From contig NZ_JAHHXM010000004.1 of the NCBI RefSeq assembly GCF_019037185.1, positions 1-64,000 of the forward strand: a stretch of DNA of 64,000 bases, written 5' to 3'. Below the pieces are notes generated by a model. The model was not told the DNA's origin and ran no database searches. It was given only the letters and a program-made list of their open reading frames with translations. The DNA is from Oceanobacillus caeni. Its GTDB lineage: Bacteria > Bacillota > Bacilli > Bacillales > Amphibacillaceae. The position numbers and the translations under genes were made by a program. Below, in pieces: positions 38,944 to 47,619 of the stretch; position 1 is the stretch's first letter; each line of letters begins with the position of its first letter.

Positions 38944-40043
38944 AAGCTGCGATTGAAAAAGTTCCGGGTGGATTAATGGTCGTGCCACTTTTATTGGGTG
39001 TAACATTAAACACGATTGACCAAATGCATTTATCTGCAGTGATGAATGTTCTAAAATGGCTCGGGGCACCACAGACTGAAGAAGGATATTATGAGTTTTT
39101 ACGAATTGGTGGGTTTTCCCAAGAACTTTTTAAAGATAGTGCTTTAGTTCTTATCGCACTTTTTCTATTTTGTGTTGGAAGTCAAATGAACCTAAAAATG
39201 GGACAAAGGGCTTTGAAAAAGGGTGCAATCGTAACAACAACAAAATATTTATCTGGTTTAGCAATCGGAATGGTATTCGGATATTTCTCTGATCCCATGA
39301 ATGGAATATTTGGGCTATCAACACTTGCACTCATTGCGGGGATGACAAATAGTAATAGTGGAATGTATGCGGCACTTACCGGCCAATACGGTAATCGTTC
39401 GGATGTAGGAGGGTTATCCCTACTTGCGATAAATGATGGACCTTTCTTAACGTTAGTTGGTTTAGGAATTTTAGGGACATCTTTCCCAATGGTAGCATTT
39501 CTTTCTGTGTTATTACCAATTGGTATTGGAATGCTGTTAGGTAACCTTGATCCAAAGATTCGTGAATTCCTGGCGCCAGGTGAAAACCTTCTTATCCCAT
39601 TTTTTGCATTTTCCCTGGGTGCTGGAATGAATCTGGCTAATTTCTTTAATCCCGAAGTACTTGTTGGGGGATTAGTTCTATCAGCACTTACCTTTTTTGT
39701 AACTGGTGGAATGGGAATTCTTGCGTTTAGATTATTTGGTGAAAGAAGTTATATAGCGCCTATTGCGGAAGCGTCAACGGCAGGAAATGCTGCAGCAACA
39801 CCAGCAGCAGTAGCAGCTTCTGCATCAGTTGCAGTCAGTACAGGTGCAATGACCGCTGCAGAGTTTGAGGCAATTCAAGCGATTGTACCAATTGCCACAG
39901 CACAGATCTCTATTTCAACCATTACTACAGCACTCCTTTGTCCGCTGGCTGTCATTATTATGGATAGATATCATAAAAAGAAAGGGTTGGATCCAACTAG
40001 AGAGGACCTTGGATTAAAACAAAAGAATAAGGAAACAGCATAA
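38934..40043 (+). CDS. 2-keto-3-deoxygluconate permease family transporter (KdgT-like)
   Basis: 369 aa, about 10 hydrophobic helices. The start MQIKAAIEKVPGGLMVVPLLLGVTLNT is diagnostic of KdgT. TLALIAGMTNSNSGMYAALTGQYG and SLLAINDGPFLTLVGLG fit the same family, as does the Ala-rich EASTAGNAAATPAAVAA segment. KdgT imports 2-keto-3-deoxygluconate by proton symport. In this operon with glycerate kinase and a LarA homologue the real substrate may be another short hydroxy acid. GGGGAGGT lies about 8 nt before the ATG. Confidence 0.88.
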   Translation: MQIKAAIEKVPGGLMVVPLLLGVTLNTIDQMHLSAVMNVLKWLGAPQTEEGYYEFLRIGGFSQELFKDSALVLIALFLFCVGSQMNLKMGQRALKKGAIVTTTKYLSGLAIGMVFGYFSDPMNGIFGLSTLALIAGMTNSNSGMYAALTGQYGNRSDVGGLSLLAINDGPFLTLVGLGILGTSFPMVAFLSVLLPIGIGMLLGNLDPKIREFLAPGENLLIPFFAFSLGAGMNLANFFNPEVLVGGLVLSALTFFVTGGMGILAFRLFGERSYIAPIAEASTAGNAAATPAAVAASASVAVSTGAMTAAEFEAIQAIVPIATAQISISTITTALLCPLAVIIMDRYHKKKGLDPTREDLGLKQKNKETA

Positions 40044-40048
40044 TTATC

Positions 40049-40078
40049 TTACAATCTAATTTGTAAGCGCTGTAGTAT
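40049..40078 (+). promoter_or_regulatory. Candidate promoter of larA overlapping a cre site
   Basis: TTACAA (40049-40054), 18-bp spacer, TAGTAT (40073-40078). TGTAAGCGCTGTAG (40062-40075) agrees at the first ten bases with the CcpA operator TGTAAGCGCTTACA and covers the spacer and part of the -10. This position would suit carbon catabolite repression. Confidence 0.45.
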
Positions 40079-40113
40079 ACTAGATATAGAATGACAACAA
40101 GGTAGGGATATAA

Positions 40114-41376
40114 ATGAAAAAAGAATTATTATATGGAAGAGAAGGGCTTATACTAGATTTACCTGATCAATCTTTAGAAATTGAACCGAAAAATCTAAAG
40201 AAATTAGATAATGAAAAAGAAGCGATACGCAAGGCATTAAGAAATCCGATAGGGACAGCAGCTTTAAAGGAATCGGTACAATCAACAGATACGGTGTCGA
40301 TAGTTATTAGTGACATTACAAGACCTACTCCAAATCATATATTAGTACCCTTATTAATAGAGGAATTAGATCATGTACCGTTGGAGAACTTCGTCATCAT
40401 CAATGGAACTGGGACACATCGAGAACAAACACGAGAAGAATTTATCCAAATGCTTGGGGAATGGATCGTTGACAATATTCGAATCGTAAATAATAACTGC
40501 CATGATAAGGATACACTTGTCAAAGTTGGAGAAAGTAGATTCGGTTGTGATGTTTATTTAAATAAAGATTATGTGGAATCAGATTTTAAAATTGTAACAG
40601 GATTCATTGAACCACACTTCTTTGCTGGTTTTTCCGGTGGGCCTAAAGGAATCATGCCAGGAATCGCGGGATTAGAAACAATCATGACATTCCATAATGC
40701 TAGAATGATAGGAGATCCCTTAGCAACTTGGGGAAATATGGAGAATAATCCAGTTCAGGATATGACACGTGAAATTAATGGTATGTGTAAGCCGGACTTT
40801 ATGTTAAATGTTACGCTTAACCGGGAAAAGGAAATTACAAATGTCTTTGCTGGTGAGCTTTATGAGGCACATAATGTTGGTTGTGAATTCGCAAAAGAAC
40901 ACGCTATGTATCGATGTGAGGAGAGATTTGATGTCGTTATTACGTCAAATTCTGGTTACCCACTTGATCAAAACCTGTATCAAGCGGTAAAAGGGATGAG
41001 TGCAGCGCATAAGATTGTGAAAAAAGGCGGCTCGATTATTGTTGCTTCGGAATGTTCAGATGGACTCCCGGATCATGGTAATTTCTCTAAGATTTTCGGA
41101 ATGGCCAATAGCCCGCATGAATTATTAGAAATGATTAACGATCCAAAATTTAAGATGATGGATCAATGGCAAGTTCAGAAGCAAGCAGTTATTCAAACAT
41201 GGGCTGATGTTTATGTTTATTCCAAATTAACGGATGAACAGGTTAAAGGTGCCATGCTTAAGCCAACACATAATATTGAAAAAACATTGGAACTGTTAAA
41301 AGAAACGTATGGAGAAGATATGACAGTTGCCGTCCTTCCGCTTGGTCCATTAACGATTCCTTATGTGGAAGAGTAG
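40114..41376 (+). CDS. LarA-family nickel-pincer hydroxyacid racemase
   Basis: 420 aa. It keeps the residues that in Lactobacillus plantarum LarA bind or work with the nickel-pincer nucleotide: His102 (GTGTHREQT), His168 and Lys178 (EPHFFAGFSGGPKGIMPG), His194 (TFHNARMIG). Each is offset by exactly 6 from L. plantarum His108/His174/Lys184/His200. The family racemises or epimerises 2-hydroxy acids. Cofactor genes larB, larC and larE are not in this window. The context of glycerate kinase and a sugar-acid permease points to a glycerate- or aldonate-type substrate rather than lactate; that is inference. It has its own candidate promoter. Confidence 0.85.
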   Translation: MKKELLYGREGLILDLPDQSLEIEPKNLKKLDNEKEAIRKALRNPIGTAALKESVQSTDTVSIVISDITRPTPNHILVPLLIEELDHVPLENFVIINGTGTHREQTREEFIQMLGEWIVDNIRIVNNNCHDKDTLVKVGESRFGCDVYLNKDYVESDFKIVTGFIEPHFFAGFSGGPKGIMPGIAGLETIMTFHNARMIGDPLATWGNMENNPVQDMTREINGMCKPDFMLNVTLNREKEITNVFAGELYEAHNVGCEFAKEHAMYRCEERFDVVITSNSGYPLDQNLYQAVKGMSAAHKIVKKGGSIIVASECSDGLPDHGNFSKIFGMANSPHELLEMINDPKFKMMDQWQVQKQAVIQTWADVYVYSKLTDEQVKGAMLKPTHNIEKTLELLKETYGEDMTVAVLPLGPLTIPYVEE

Positions 41377-41443
41377 ACAATATATCAAACGGGTAGTATG
41401 AAAAAGGACTGGATGAATCGAATATGGTAGTTTAAGCTTAAGG

Positions 41444-41473
41444 AAAAGAGGGCGGATAATAGCCCTCTTTTTT
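41444..41473 (+). terminator. Terminator of the glycerate/larA operon
   Basis: AAAAGAGGGC / GCCCTCTTTTTT with an 8-nt loop. Confidence 0.88.
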
Positions 41474-41628
41474 GGTTTGTGTAGGGAGATAGAGCTCCTT
41501 GTTTCAAAGCGTGGCAGAAAAATTTTGTAACGAATTAACACATTTTGGGATATATAGCTGATTAGACTTTTTTAGAAGCTTGTTGGTAATCAACTGATAA
41601 TTATCCTACATACGAAAGGAGGTAACTT

Positions 41629-42126
41629 GTGGATAAAGACAATATATATCAGGATTATGCGGACTTTATTTTTAGATATTTATTAACCCTGACAAATGAT
41701 GAACATGCTGCCGAGGAATTAACGCAAGAGACGTTTTATCAAGCAATTAAGTCCATTGATAACTTTCATGATAATGGAAAGGCGAAATTTTCCACGTGGT
41801 TATGTGCCATCGCAAAAAATGTTTGGCTGCAAGAAGTTAATCGTACAAAGAAAAAGCACCAGCTTGTGAACTCACTGAGCGATGAAAGTACTTTATTTTA
41901 TAATCTTGAAGAAGAATATTTTAGAAATGAAGACAAAATTAACTTTTTTAAAAAGGCACACCAGCTTAGTGAAACAAAACGTGAAATACTTTATCTCAGG
42001 TTATTAGGTGATTTATCTTTTAAGGAAATTGGCTCCATTTTCGGAGAAACAGAAAACTGGGCACGAGTAACATTTTATCGTGCCAAACAACAAATACGAA
42101 AGGGTGATACGAGTTATGAACCATGA
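41629..42126 (+). CDS. ECF-type RNA polymerase sigma factor
   Basis: 165 aa with only regions 2 and 4. Region 2 is YADFIFRYLLTLTNDEHAAEELTQETFYQAIKSIDNF plus FSTWLCAIAKNVWLQEVNR. Region 4 is LSETKREILYLRLLGDLSFKEIGSIFGETENWARVTFYRAKQQIRK. The start is a GTG (41629) with a strong AAAGGAGGT. The stop overlaps the next gene, a membrane anti-sigma, by 11 bp. The pair probably answers a cell-envelope stress. ECF subgroup and target promoters are unknown. Confidence 0.92.
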   Translation: MDKDNIYQDYADFIFRYLLTLTNDEHAAEELTQETFYQAIKSIDNFHDNGKAKFSTWLCAIAKNVWLQEVNRTKKKHQLVNSLSDESTLFYNLEEEYFRNEDKINFFKKAHQLSETKREILYLRLLGDLSFKEIGSIFGETENWARVTFYRAKQQIRKGDTSYEP

Positions 42127-42799
42127 AGTTTTTAAGGATTTAGTACCGAGCTATATGGAAAACTTAACGAGTGAAGAGACCAATAGACAAATGGAAAAAC
42201 ATATGGAGCAATGTGTGGATTGTCAAGAGTATGTAAAGGAAATGCAGGAAGACTTTCTGATAGAACGTACCAATGAACAAAAAGATCAGAAGAGGAATAT
42301 CGATTATTTTAAAAAGATACGATCCAAAAATAGGAAAAAGATCTTCACCGTTGCAGGATCACTACTAGCGCTTTTTCTTATGATATCCATTGGTTATTAT
42401 TTTCTATTTGTCCACATGTGGATAGCGGATGAAAATAACGTGCAAACAACTGTTCAAAAACAAAATAATATAGCTACGCTGAACTTTAAGTCAAAAAAGG
42501 ACAACCGTTATCTTTTAGCTATGGAACAACAAGAGAATCAGGATTATACCGACTTGATTATTATTTATGAAAACTGGAATATCTTTGCGGATAAAAACTG
42601 GAATATCCACTCTGAGTTGGCCATTGCCCAACAAGGCGGAACTGACATTACGTATACTTTCTTAGATGAAAACACATTATTACTGCCAAATGGTAAGGAA
42701 AAGAAACTAACAGACGAAGACAAAATAACCATTCAATATAAAGACAGTACGGAAGAAATACGATTAAAGGATTTGTACCGTGCAGGGAGTAATCATTAA
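42116..42799 (+). CDS. Membrane anti-sigma factor with zinc-finger (ZAS) domain
   Basis: 227 aa. N-terminal anti-sigma domain: MNHEVFKDLVPSYMENLTSEETNRQMEKHMEQCVDCQEYVKEM with the H-x3-C-x2-C zinc motif. One membrane helix lies near 77-100 (VAGSLLALFLMISIGYYFLFVHMW), and the rest is a polar extracytoplasmic domain rich in acidic residues. The start lies inside the sigma gene's end; AAAGGGTG is spaced about 9 nt. It would hold the preceding ECF sigma at the membrane until stress-induced proteolysis. Confidence 0.88.
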   Translation: MNHEVFKDLVPSYMENLTSEETNRQMEKHMEQCVDCQEYVKEMQEDFLIERTNEQKDQKRNIDYFKKIRSKNRKKIFTVAGSLLALFLMISIGYYFLFVHMWIADENNVQTTVQKQNNIATLNFKSKKDNRYLLAMEQQENQDYTDLIIIYENWNIFADKNWNIHSELAIAQQGGTDITYTFLDENTLLLPNGKEKKLTDEDKITIQYKDSTEEIRLKDLYRAGSNH

Positions 42800-42831
42800 A
42801 TAATGAAGGTTAGGCTATCGTGAAAGACTCA

Positions 42832-43250
42832 TTCGGCCACTCATCCCATCGATGAGTGCCCTTTTTCTTTGGTTATTTCCGACTTCGGTCACTCATCCCA
42901 TCCATGAGTGCCCATTACCTTTGGCTTTTTCCGACTTCGGTCACTCATCCCACCTATGAGTGCCCATTACCTTTGGTTATTTCCGACTTCGGTCACTCAT
43001 CCCGTCGATGAGTGCCCATTACCTTTGGTTATTTCTGACTTCGGTCACTCATCCCATCGATGAGTGCCCATTACCTTTGGTTATTTCCGACTTCGGTCAC
43101 TCATCCCATCGATGAGTGCCCTTTACCTTTGGTTATTTCTGACTTCGGTCACTCATCCCATCGATGAGTGCCCTTTTTCTTTGGTTATTTCCGACTTCGG
43201 TCACTCATCCCATCGATGAGTGCCCATTTCCTTTGGTTTTTCCCGGATCA
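42832..43250. repeat. 52-bp tandem array, 8 copies, each with a hairpin
   Basis: CACTCATCC recurs at 42838, 42890, 42942, 42994, 43046, 43098, 43150 and 43202: an exact 52-bp period. Each unit holds CACTCAT, a 7-nt centre and ATGAGTG. In most copies the centre is CCCATCG, which extends the stem to CACTCATC / GATGAGTG. The centres vary (CCCATCC, CCCACCT, CCCGTCG) while the arms do not. The linker is near-constant (CCCATTACCTTTGG, TTATTTCCGACTTCGG). No open frame is conserved. The arms equal those of the lipL terminator at 141-176. Confidence 0.93.
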
Positions 43251-43451
43251 TTCACTTACCCCTCCCAATTGTACATTCTTATATAGTCGAAAGTGTACAT
43301 GCTTATCTTGACTTCAGGAAAAACGAAGGAACGCAATCGTGGGACAGGCTATCACAGCTGAACCAAACGCTCAATCACTTTCCAAAATACTTTGACCCCA
43401 ACCCACTGTGTATAATATAATATTACTGGTAATCAGAAAGAGGTGTACGTG
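43251..43451 (+). other. Region between the 52-bp array and prfA
   Basis: About 200 bp without a gene call. A TATAATATAATATTACT stretch near 43413-43430 may hold the -10 of a prfA promoter. Confidence 0.3.
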
Positions 43452-44522
43452 ATGATTGATCGTTTACAGACATTAGAAGATCGTTATAATAAGTTAAATG
43501 AACTTCTTAGCGATCCAGAAATCGTGAATGATACAAAGAAGCTTCGTGAATATTCGAAGGAACAGTCGGATTTGTCGGATGTTGTTCAAGCATACCGTGA
43601 GTATAAAGATATCGATAAACAATTAAAAGATGCAAAAGAAATGCTAGAAGAAGACTTGGATGATGAGATGTATGAAATGACAAAAGAAGAAATCCAGGAG
43701 CTTTCTACTGCAAAAGAAGAGTTAGAAGAAAAAATGAAAATCTTACTTCTTCCTAAAGACCCGAATGACGACAAGAACGTATTCATAGAAATTCGTGGTG
43801 CTGCAGGTGGGGATGAAGCTGCATTATTTGCTGGTGATCTTTATCGTATGTATTCTCGCTATGCGGAGAATCAAGGTTGGAAGATAGAGGTAATGGAGGC
43901 GCACACAACAGGTGTTGGTGGATATAAAGAAATTATCTTTATGGTTAACGGGAATGGTGCATATTCCAAATTGAAATTCGAAAACGGTGCACACCGTGTT
44001 CAGCGTGTTCCTGAAACGGAATCCGGTGGTAGAATTCATACTTCAACAGCAACAGTTGCGGTGTTACCGGAGGCTGAAGAGGTAGAGGTGGAAGTGCATG
44101 ATAAAGATATTCGTGTGGATACATTTGCATCTAGTGGTCCCGGTGGGCAAAGTGTTAACACCACAATGTCAGCCGTTCGTTTAACACATATTCCAACAGG
44201 TATTGTTGTTTCGATTCAGGATGAAAAATCCCAAATCAAGAACAAAGAAAAAGCAATGAAGGTGTTACGTGCGAGAATCTATGATAAGTTCCAGCAAGAA
44301 GCCCAAGCTGAATATGATGAAACGAGAAAATCAGCAGTTGGTACGGGGGACCGTTCAGAACGCATTCGTACGTATAATTTCCCGCAAAACCGTGTAACCG
44401 ATCACCGAATCGGATTAACGATTCAAAAATTGGACCAAATTTTAGAAGGAAAATTAGACGAATTTGTGGATGCCTTGCAAGTAGAAGAACAGGCGAAAAA
44501 GTTAGAGCAAATTGGTGAATAA
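43452..44522 (+). CDS. prfA: Peptide chain release factor 1
   Basis: 356 aa class I release factor for UAA and UAG. An N-terminal coiled domain (1-100) precedes the PCRF core with [22 protein letters not shown]. The codon-reading region contains [27 protein letters not shown], and [22 protein letters not shown] carries the catalytic GGQ. AAAGAGGTG lies about 8 nt before the ATG at 43452. It is followed after one base by prmC, whose product methylates the Gln of GGQ. Confidence 0.97.
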   Translation: MIDRLQTLEDRYNKLNELLSDPEIVNDTKKLREYSKEQSDLSDVVQAYREYKDIDKQLKDAKEMLEEDLDDEMYEMTKEEIQELSTAKEELEEKMKILLLPKDPNDDKNVFIEIRGAAGGDEAALFAGDLYRMYSRYAENQGWKIEVMEAHTTGVGGYKEIIFMVNGNGAYSKLKFENGAHRVQRVPETESGGRIHTSTATVAVLPEAEEVEVEVHDKDIRVDTFASSGPGGQSVNTTMSAVRLTHIPTGIVVSIQDEKSQIKNKEKAMKVLRARIYDKFQQEAQAEYDETRKSAVGTGDRSERIRTYNFPQNRVTDHRIGLTIQKLDQILEGKLDEFVDALQVEEQAKKLEQIGE

Positions 44523-44523
44523 G

Positions 44524-45366
44524 ATGAGTGAAAAATTATACGAAGTCCAAAATTGGGCTTCTCTTTTTTTAGAAAACCATAATCGAGAACCAAGGGTTGC
44601 GGAAATATTAATTCAACATCATTTAAATATATCAAGAAGTCAATATTTCATGATGATGCAGGATGAAATTCCAGAAGAAAAAATAAAACGAATAAAAGTG
44701 GATATCCAAAGGCATGCAGAAACTGGAATTCCGGTCCAACATATAATCGGGTATGAGTGGTTTTATGGACGGAAATTTGCAGTGAATGAACATGTGCTGA
44801 TCCCAAGACCGGAAACCGAAGAGCTTGTCGAGCATGTAATTAATAAAGTGAAAAACGAACCTTTAACAATTGCTGATATTGGAACGGGAAGTGGAATTAT
44901 AGCAACCACTTTAAAATTAGAATTGCCGCAAACAACTATTTATGCATCGGATATTTCCGAGCAAGCTTTGGAAGTAGCGAGAAGAAATGCAGAAACATTA
45001 TATGCGGAAGTAAACTTTTTAAAAGGAGATTTTCTACAGCCATTTGTGGAAGGGAACATCCATATTGACGTACTTGTATCCAATCCACCTTATATAGCGA
45101 AGTCGGAAGAAAAACTATTAGCGGATACGGTGAAAAACTTTGACCCGTCCCTAGCATTATTTGCCGAAGAAGAAGGACTTGCAGCTTATCGAACCATCAT
45201 TGAACAAGCTAGACAAATTCCTAATCTGAAAAGGATGGTTTTTGAGATAGGACATGCACAGAGTACTGCTGTACATCAATTAATTCAAACAAACTTTTCT
45301 GAAAGTAAGATACAAATCATACAAGACATCAACGGAAAAGATCGAATCGTATCTGCATGCCTATAA
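44524..45366 (+). CDS. prmC: Release factor glutamine methyltransferase
   Basis: 280 aa S-adenosylmethionine enzyme. The N-terminal helical domain (about 1-85) ends in YEWFYGRKFAVNEHVLIPRPETEELV. The Rossmann core shows IADIGTGSGIIATTLKLELP, and the catalytic VSNPPYIAKSEE holds the NPPY motif that binds the target glutamine. It methylates PrfA and PrfB at GGQ. The start lies one base after the prfA stop, so the genes are coupled. Confidence 0.95.
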   Translation: MSEKLYEVQNWASLFLENHNREPRVAEILIQHHLNISRSQYFMMMQDEIPEEKIKRIKVDIQRHAETGIPVQHIIGYEWFYGRKFAVNEHVLIPRPETEELVEHVINKVKNEPLTIADIGTGSGIIATTLKLELPQTTIYASDISEQALEVARRNAETLYAEVNFLKGDFLQPFVEGNIHIDVLVSNPPYIAKSEEKLLADTVKNFDPSLALFAEEEGLAAYRTIIEQARQIPNLKRMVFEIGHAQSTAVHQLIQTNFSESKIQIIQDINGKDRIVSACL

Positions 45367-45373
45367 AATGAAA

Positions 45374-45412
45374 AGAGGGGTGGCAAACCAAGTTAGGTTT
45401 GCCACCCTCTAC
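45374..45412 (-). terminator. Terminator of the thi operon
   Basis: AGAGGGTGGCAAACC / GGTTTGCCACCCCTCT stem with one bulged base, followed on the minus strand by TTTTCATTTT. On the plus strand the T-run is missing, so it mainly serves thiE. Confidence 0.75.
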
Positions 45413-45413
45413 A

Positions 45414-46037
45414 TTATAATAATTTAACTGCCCGTTCTATATTTTCTGCTCTTGTAATCGCGGTAATAATGGACACACCGTCAGCCCCTGCCTCCATGAC
45501 AGAAGCGGCGTTTTCTGTAGTAATTCCACCAATTCCGACGATTGGAAGACTTGGAAACTCTCTTCTTAATGTGGAAATCCACTTCAACCCAACAGCGGCT
45601 TTAGCGTCTGTTTTGGTTGATGTGTGAAAAATAGGCCCCGCGCCTATGTAGTCTACATAAGCAAGCGGACTGTTTTCAAGTTCATTTGCGTTAGAGACAG
45701 AAAGGCCAATCCATTTATTAGGAAAAACCCTTCTTAAATCCTGAGCAGATTGATCATCTTGTCCAACATGAATCCCATCCGCATCCAACAAGTCTACAAG
45801 CTCTACATCGTCATTGACGATAAACGGAATGCCTGCTTTATGGCAAACAGCTCGTAACTGTTTACCTAACTCAATTTTAGCTTCGCCTTTTAGAGAACCT
45901 TCTCCTTTCTCACGAAATTGAAAGGCGGTAATCCCAGCTTCAACTGCAGCTTCTAGTATTTCAACCGGATTTCTCGTGCAATTCTGACTGCCCATGATAA
46001 AATATTTCCGTAAACTTTTCTTGATGGAATCTGGCAT
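45414..46037 (-). CDS. thiE: Thiamin-phosphate synthase
   Basis: 207 aa TIM barrel joining HMP-pyrophosphate and HET-phosphate to thiamin phosphate. Motifs: AFQFREKGEGS (substrate Arg/Lys), FIVNDDVELVDLLDADGIHVGQDD, GLSVSNANE, YIGAGPIFHTSTKTDA and VGIGGITTENAASVMEAGADGVSIITAI. The frame runs upstream into thiM territory, but AGGAGAG about 10 nt before the ATG at 46037 and the family length fix the start. Last gene of the TPP-controlled operon. Confidence 0.95.
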   Translation of the reverse strand: MPDSIKKSLRKYFIMGSQNCTRNPVEILEAAVEAGITAFQFREKGEGSLKGEAKIELGKQLRAVCHKAGIPFIVNDDVELVDLLDADGIHVGQDDQSAQDLRRVFPNKWIGLSVSNANELENSPLAYVDYIGAGPIFHTSTKTDAKAAVGLKWISTLRREFPSLPIVGIGGITTENAASVMEAGADGVSIITAITRAENIERAVKLL

Positions 46038-46042
46038 TTTAT

Positions 46043-46816
46043 TTATGCTCTCCTTTCTAGGTCTTCCGGTTCTAATGAAAGAGCATCGATAAAATTTGGT
46101 AAGAAGGTTCCAGGACCATGAACATCCGGACGAGAAGCAGCGTATTCCGCTGCTAATCCATAAAATTGTACGGCTGTTAATGCTTGTTCTAGAGTCGGAT
46201 GATTTGTTGTTAGACAAGCTGTGATGATGGAACCGAGTAAACAACCAGCACCTGTTACTTTCGTTAAAAATGCATGCCCTGTTTCATTTTGAATGATTTG
46301 ATTCCCATTACAGATGGTATCAATCTTTCCTGTAACAATAGCGGCTGTGCGATACATCTCAGCAACCTTTTGCGCAATCTCCTCCGTATTTCCATCATCG
46401 ATTGATTCAACCCCTTTTGATTGCCAAGGAATGTGAGCAAGATTGGCAAGTTCTCCCGCATTTCCTTTAATCACCGTTGGCTGTACTTCGGCTAAGATTT
46501 GCTTCACAATGTCTGTTCGAAAGGCTGTTGCGGCAACACCAACTGGATCAAGCACGACTGGGATTCCTTTTTCATTCGCAGCTTTACCAGCGAGGATCAT
46601 TGCTTTTACTTCCGCTTCTGTAATCGTTCCAATATTGATGAGAACCCCATCTGAAGCTTGAGCCATGTCATATGCTTCTACTTCGGATTTTGCCATGATA
46701 GGTGCTCCGCCAAATGCTAATAGGCCATTCGCAGTAAAATTCATGACAACTTGATTTGTCAAATGATGAATGAGTGGTGTTTTTTCTCGAATGTTTTGAA
46801 TGATAACTGGATTCAT
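46043..46816 (-). CDS. thiM: Hydroxyethylthiazole kinase
   Basis: 257 aa ribokinase-like enzyme that phosphorylates the thiazole moiety (HET). Conserved features: HHLTNQVVMNFTANGLLAFGGAPIM, VLDPVGVAATAFR, VIKGNAGELANLA, KVTGAGCLLGSIITACL with the active-site Cys in the anion hole, and AAEYAASRPDVHGPGTF. Its ATG overlaps the thiD stop by 4 bp. AGGAGAAAG lies upstream. Confidence 0.96.
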   Translation of the reverse strand: MNPVIIQNIREKTPLIHHLTNQVVMNFTANGLLAFGGAPIMAKSEVEAYDMAQASDGVLINIGTITEAEVKAMILAGKAANEKGIPVVLDPVGVAATAFRTDIVKQILAEVQPTVIKGNAGELANLAHIPWQSKGVESIDDGNTEEIAQKVAEMYRTAAIVTGKIDTICNGNQIIQNETGHAFLTKVTGAGCLLGSIITACLTTNHPTLEQALTAVQFYGLAAEYAASRPDVHGPGTFLPNFIDALSLEPEDLERRA

Positions 46817-47619
46817 TGCTTCACTTTCTCCTTCCTAATTGCCCAGTGATTCGTCGGTCCATGACCAGAACCTAAGGTAAAGGAGTCGGCAATTGCTGCT
46901 GTGACAAAATGTTTTCCAGCCTTTACCGCTTCATATAAATTTAATCCCTGACTTAAATAGGCAGTAATCGCAGCTGAATACGTACAACCCGTTCCGTGCG
47001 TATTCTTCGTGTCAATTCTCTCCGATGAAAATGTGTGAAGGCTTGAACCATCATAAAGAAAATCTGTTGCTTCTCCCTCCATATGCCCACCTTTGACTAA
47101 AGCGGCCCCGGCACCAAACCTCTCCACTAATACTACTGCAGCTTGCTTCATATCATCCGTTGAATCAATCTTTTCCCCTGTCAAAAATTCCGCTTCTGGA
47201 ATATTCGGTGTCACAAGTGATGTGAAAGGTAAAAGGCGCTCACGTAAAAAGTCACGAGCCTTCGCTTCAATTAAAGCATCTCCACTTGTTGCAACCATAA
47301 CGGGATCCATTACATATGGGGCACGGATTTGTGGGATCTTTTCCGCAATTACTTTCATCATATCTATGTTTGCAATCATTCCTGTCTTAAATGCAAGGAT
47401 TGGTATATCCGAAATAACAGCATCTAGTTGTTGTTCAATCATTTCTAATGGTACGTGGTGAATTGCTTGTACTCCTGTTGTATTTTGGGCTATGACAGAT
47501 GTGATGACAGACATGCCGTAGCTTTGTACTTCTTGGAATGTTTTTAAATCTGCCTGGATTCCAGCTCCACCACTAGGGTCTGTTCCAGCGATTGTGAGCG
47601 CTGTTGCAACTTTTTCCAT
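46813..47619 (-). CDS. thiD: Hydroxymethylpyrimidine/phosphomethylpyrimidine kinase
   Basis: 268 aa ribokinase-family enzyme phosphorylating HMP and HMP-P. Seen are ALTIAGTDPSGGAGIQADLKTFQEVQSYGMSVITSVIAQN, FKTGMIANIDMM, YVMDPVMVATSGDALIE, TPNIPEAEFLTG, and THGTGCTYSAAITAYLSQG with the catalytic Asp/Gly loop. It overlaps tenA by one base (TAATG) and thiM by 4 bp. B. subtilis has a PdxK paralogue of this family, but the operon context settles ThiD. Confidence 0.95.
   Translation of the reverse strand: MEKVATALTIAGTDPSGGAGIQADLKTFQEVQSYGMSVITSVIAQNTTGVQAIHHVPLEMIEQQLDAVISDIPILAFKTGMIANIDMMKVIAEKIPQIRAPYVMDPVMVATSGDALIEAKARDFLRERLLPFTSLVTPNIPEAEFLTGEKIDSTDDMKQAAVVLVERFGAGAALVKGGHMEGEATDFLYDGSSLHTFSSERIDTKNTHGTGCTYSAAITAYLSQGLNLYEAVKAGKHFVTAAIADSFTLGSGHGPTNHWAIRKEKVKQ

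Noticed and set aside
42832-43250. CRISPR array
   Set aside because: The whole 52-bp unit, including the linker, repeats nearly unchanged. There are no unique spacers, and no cas genes are in the window.
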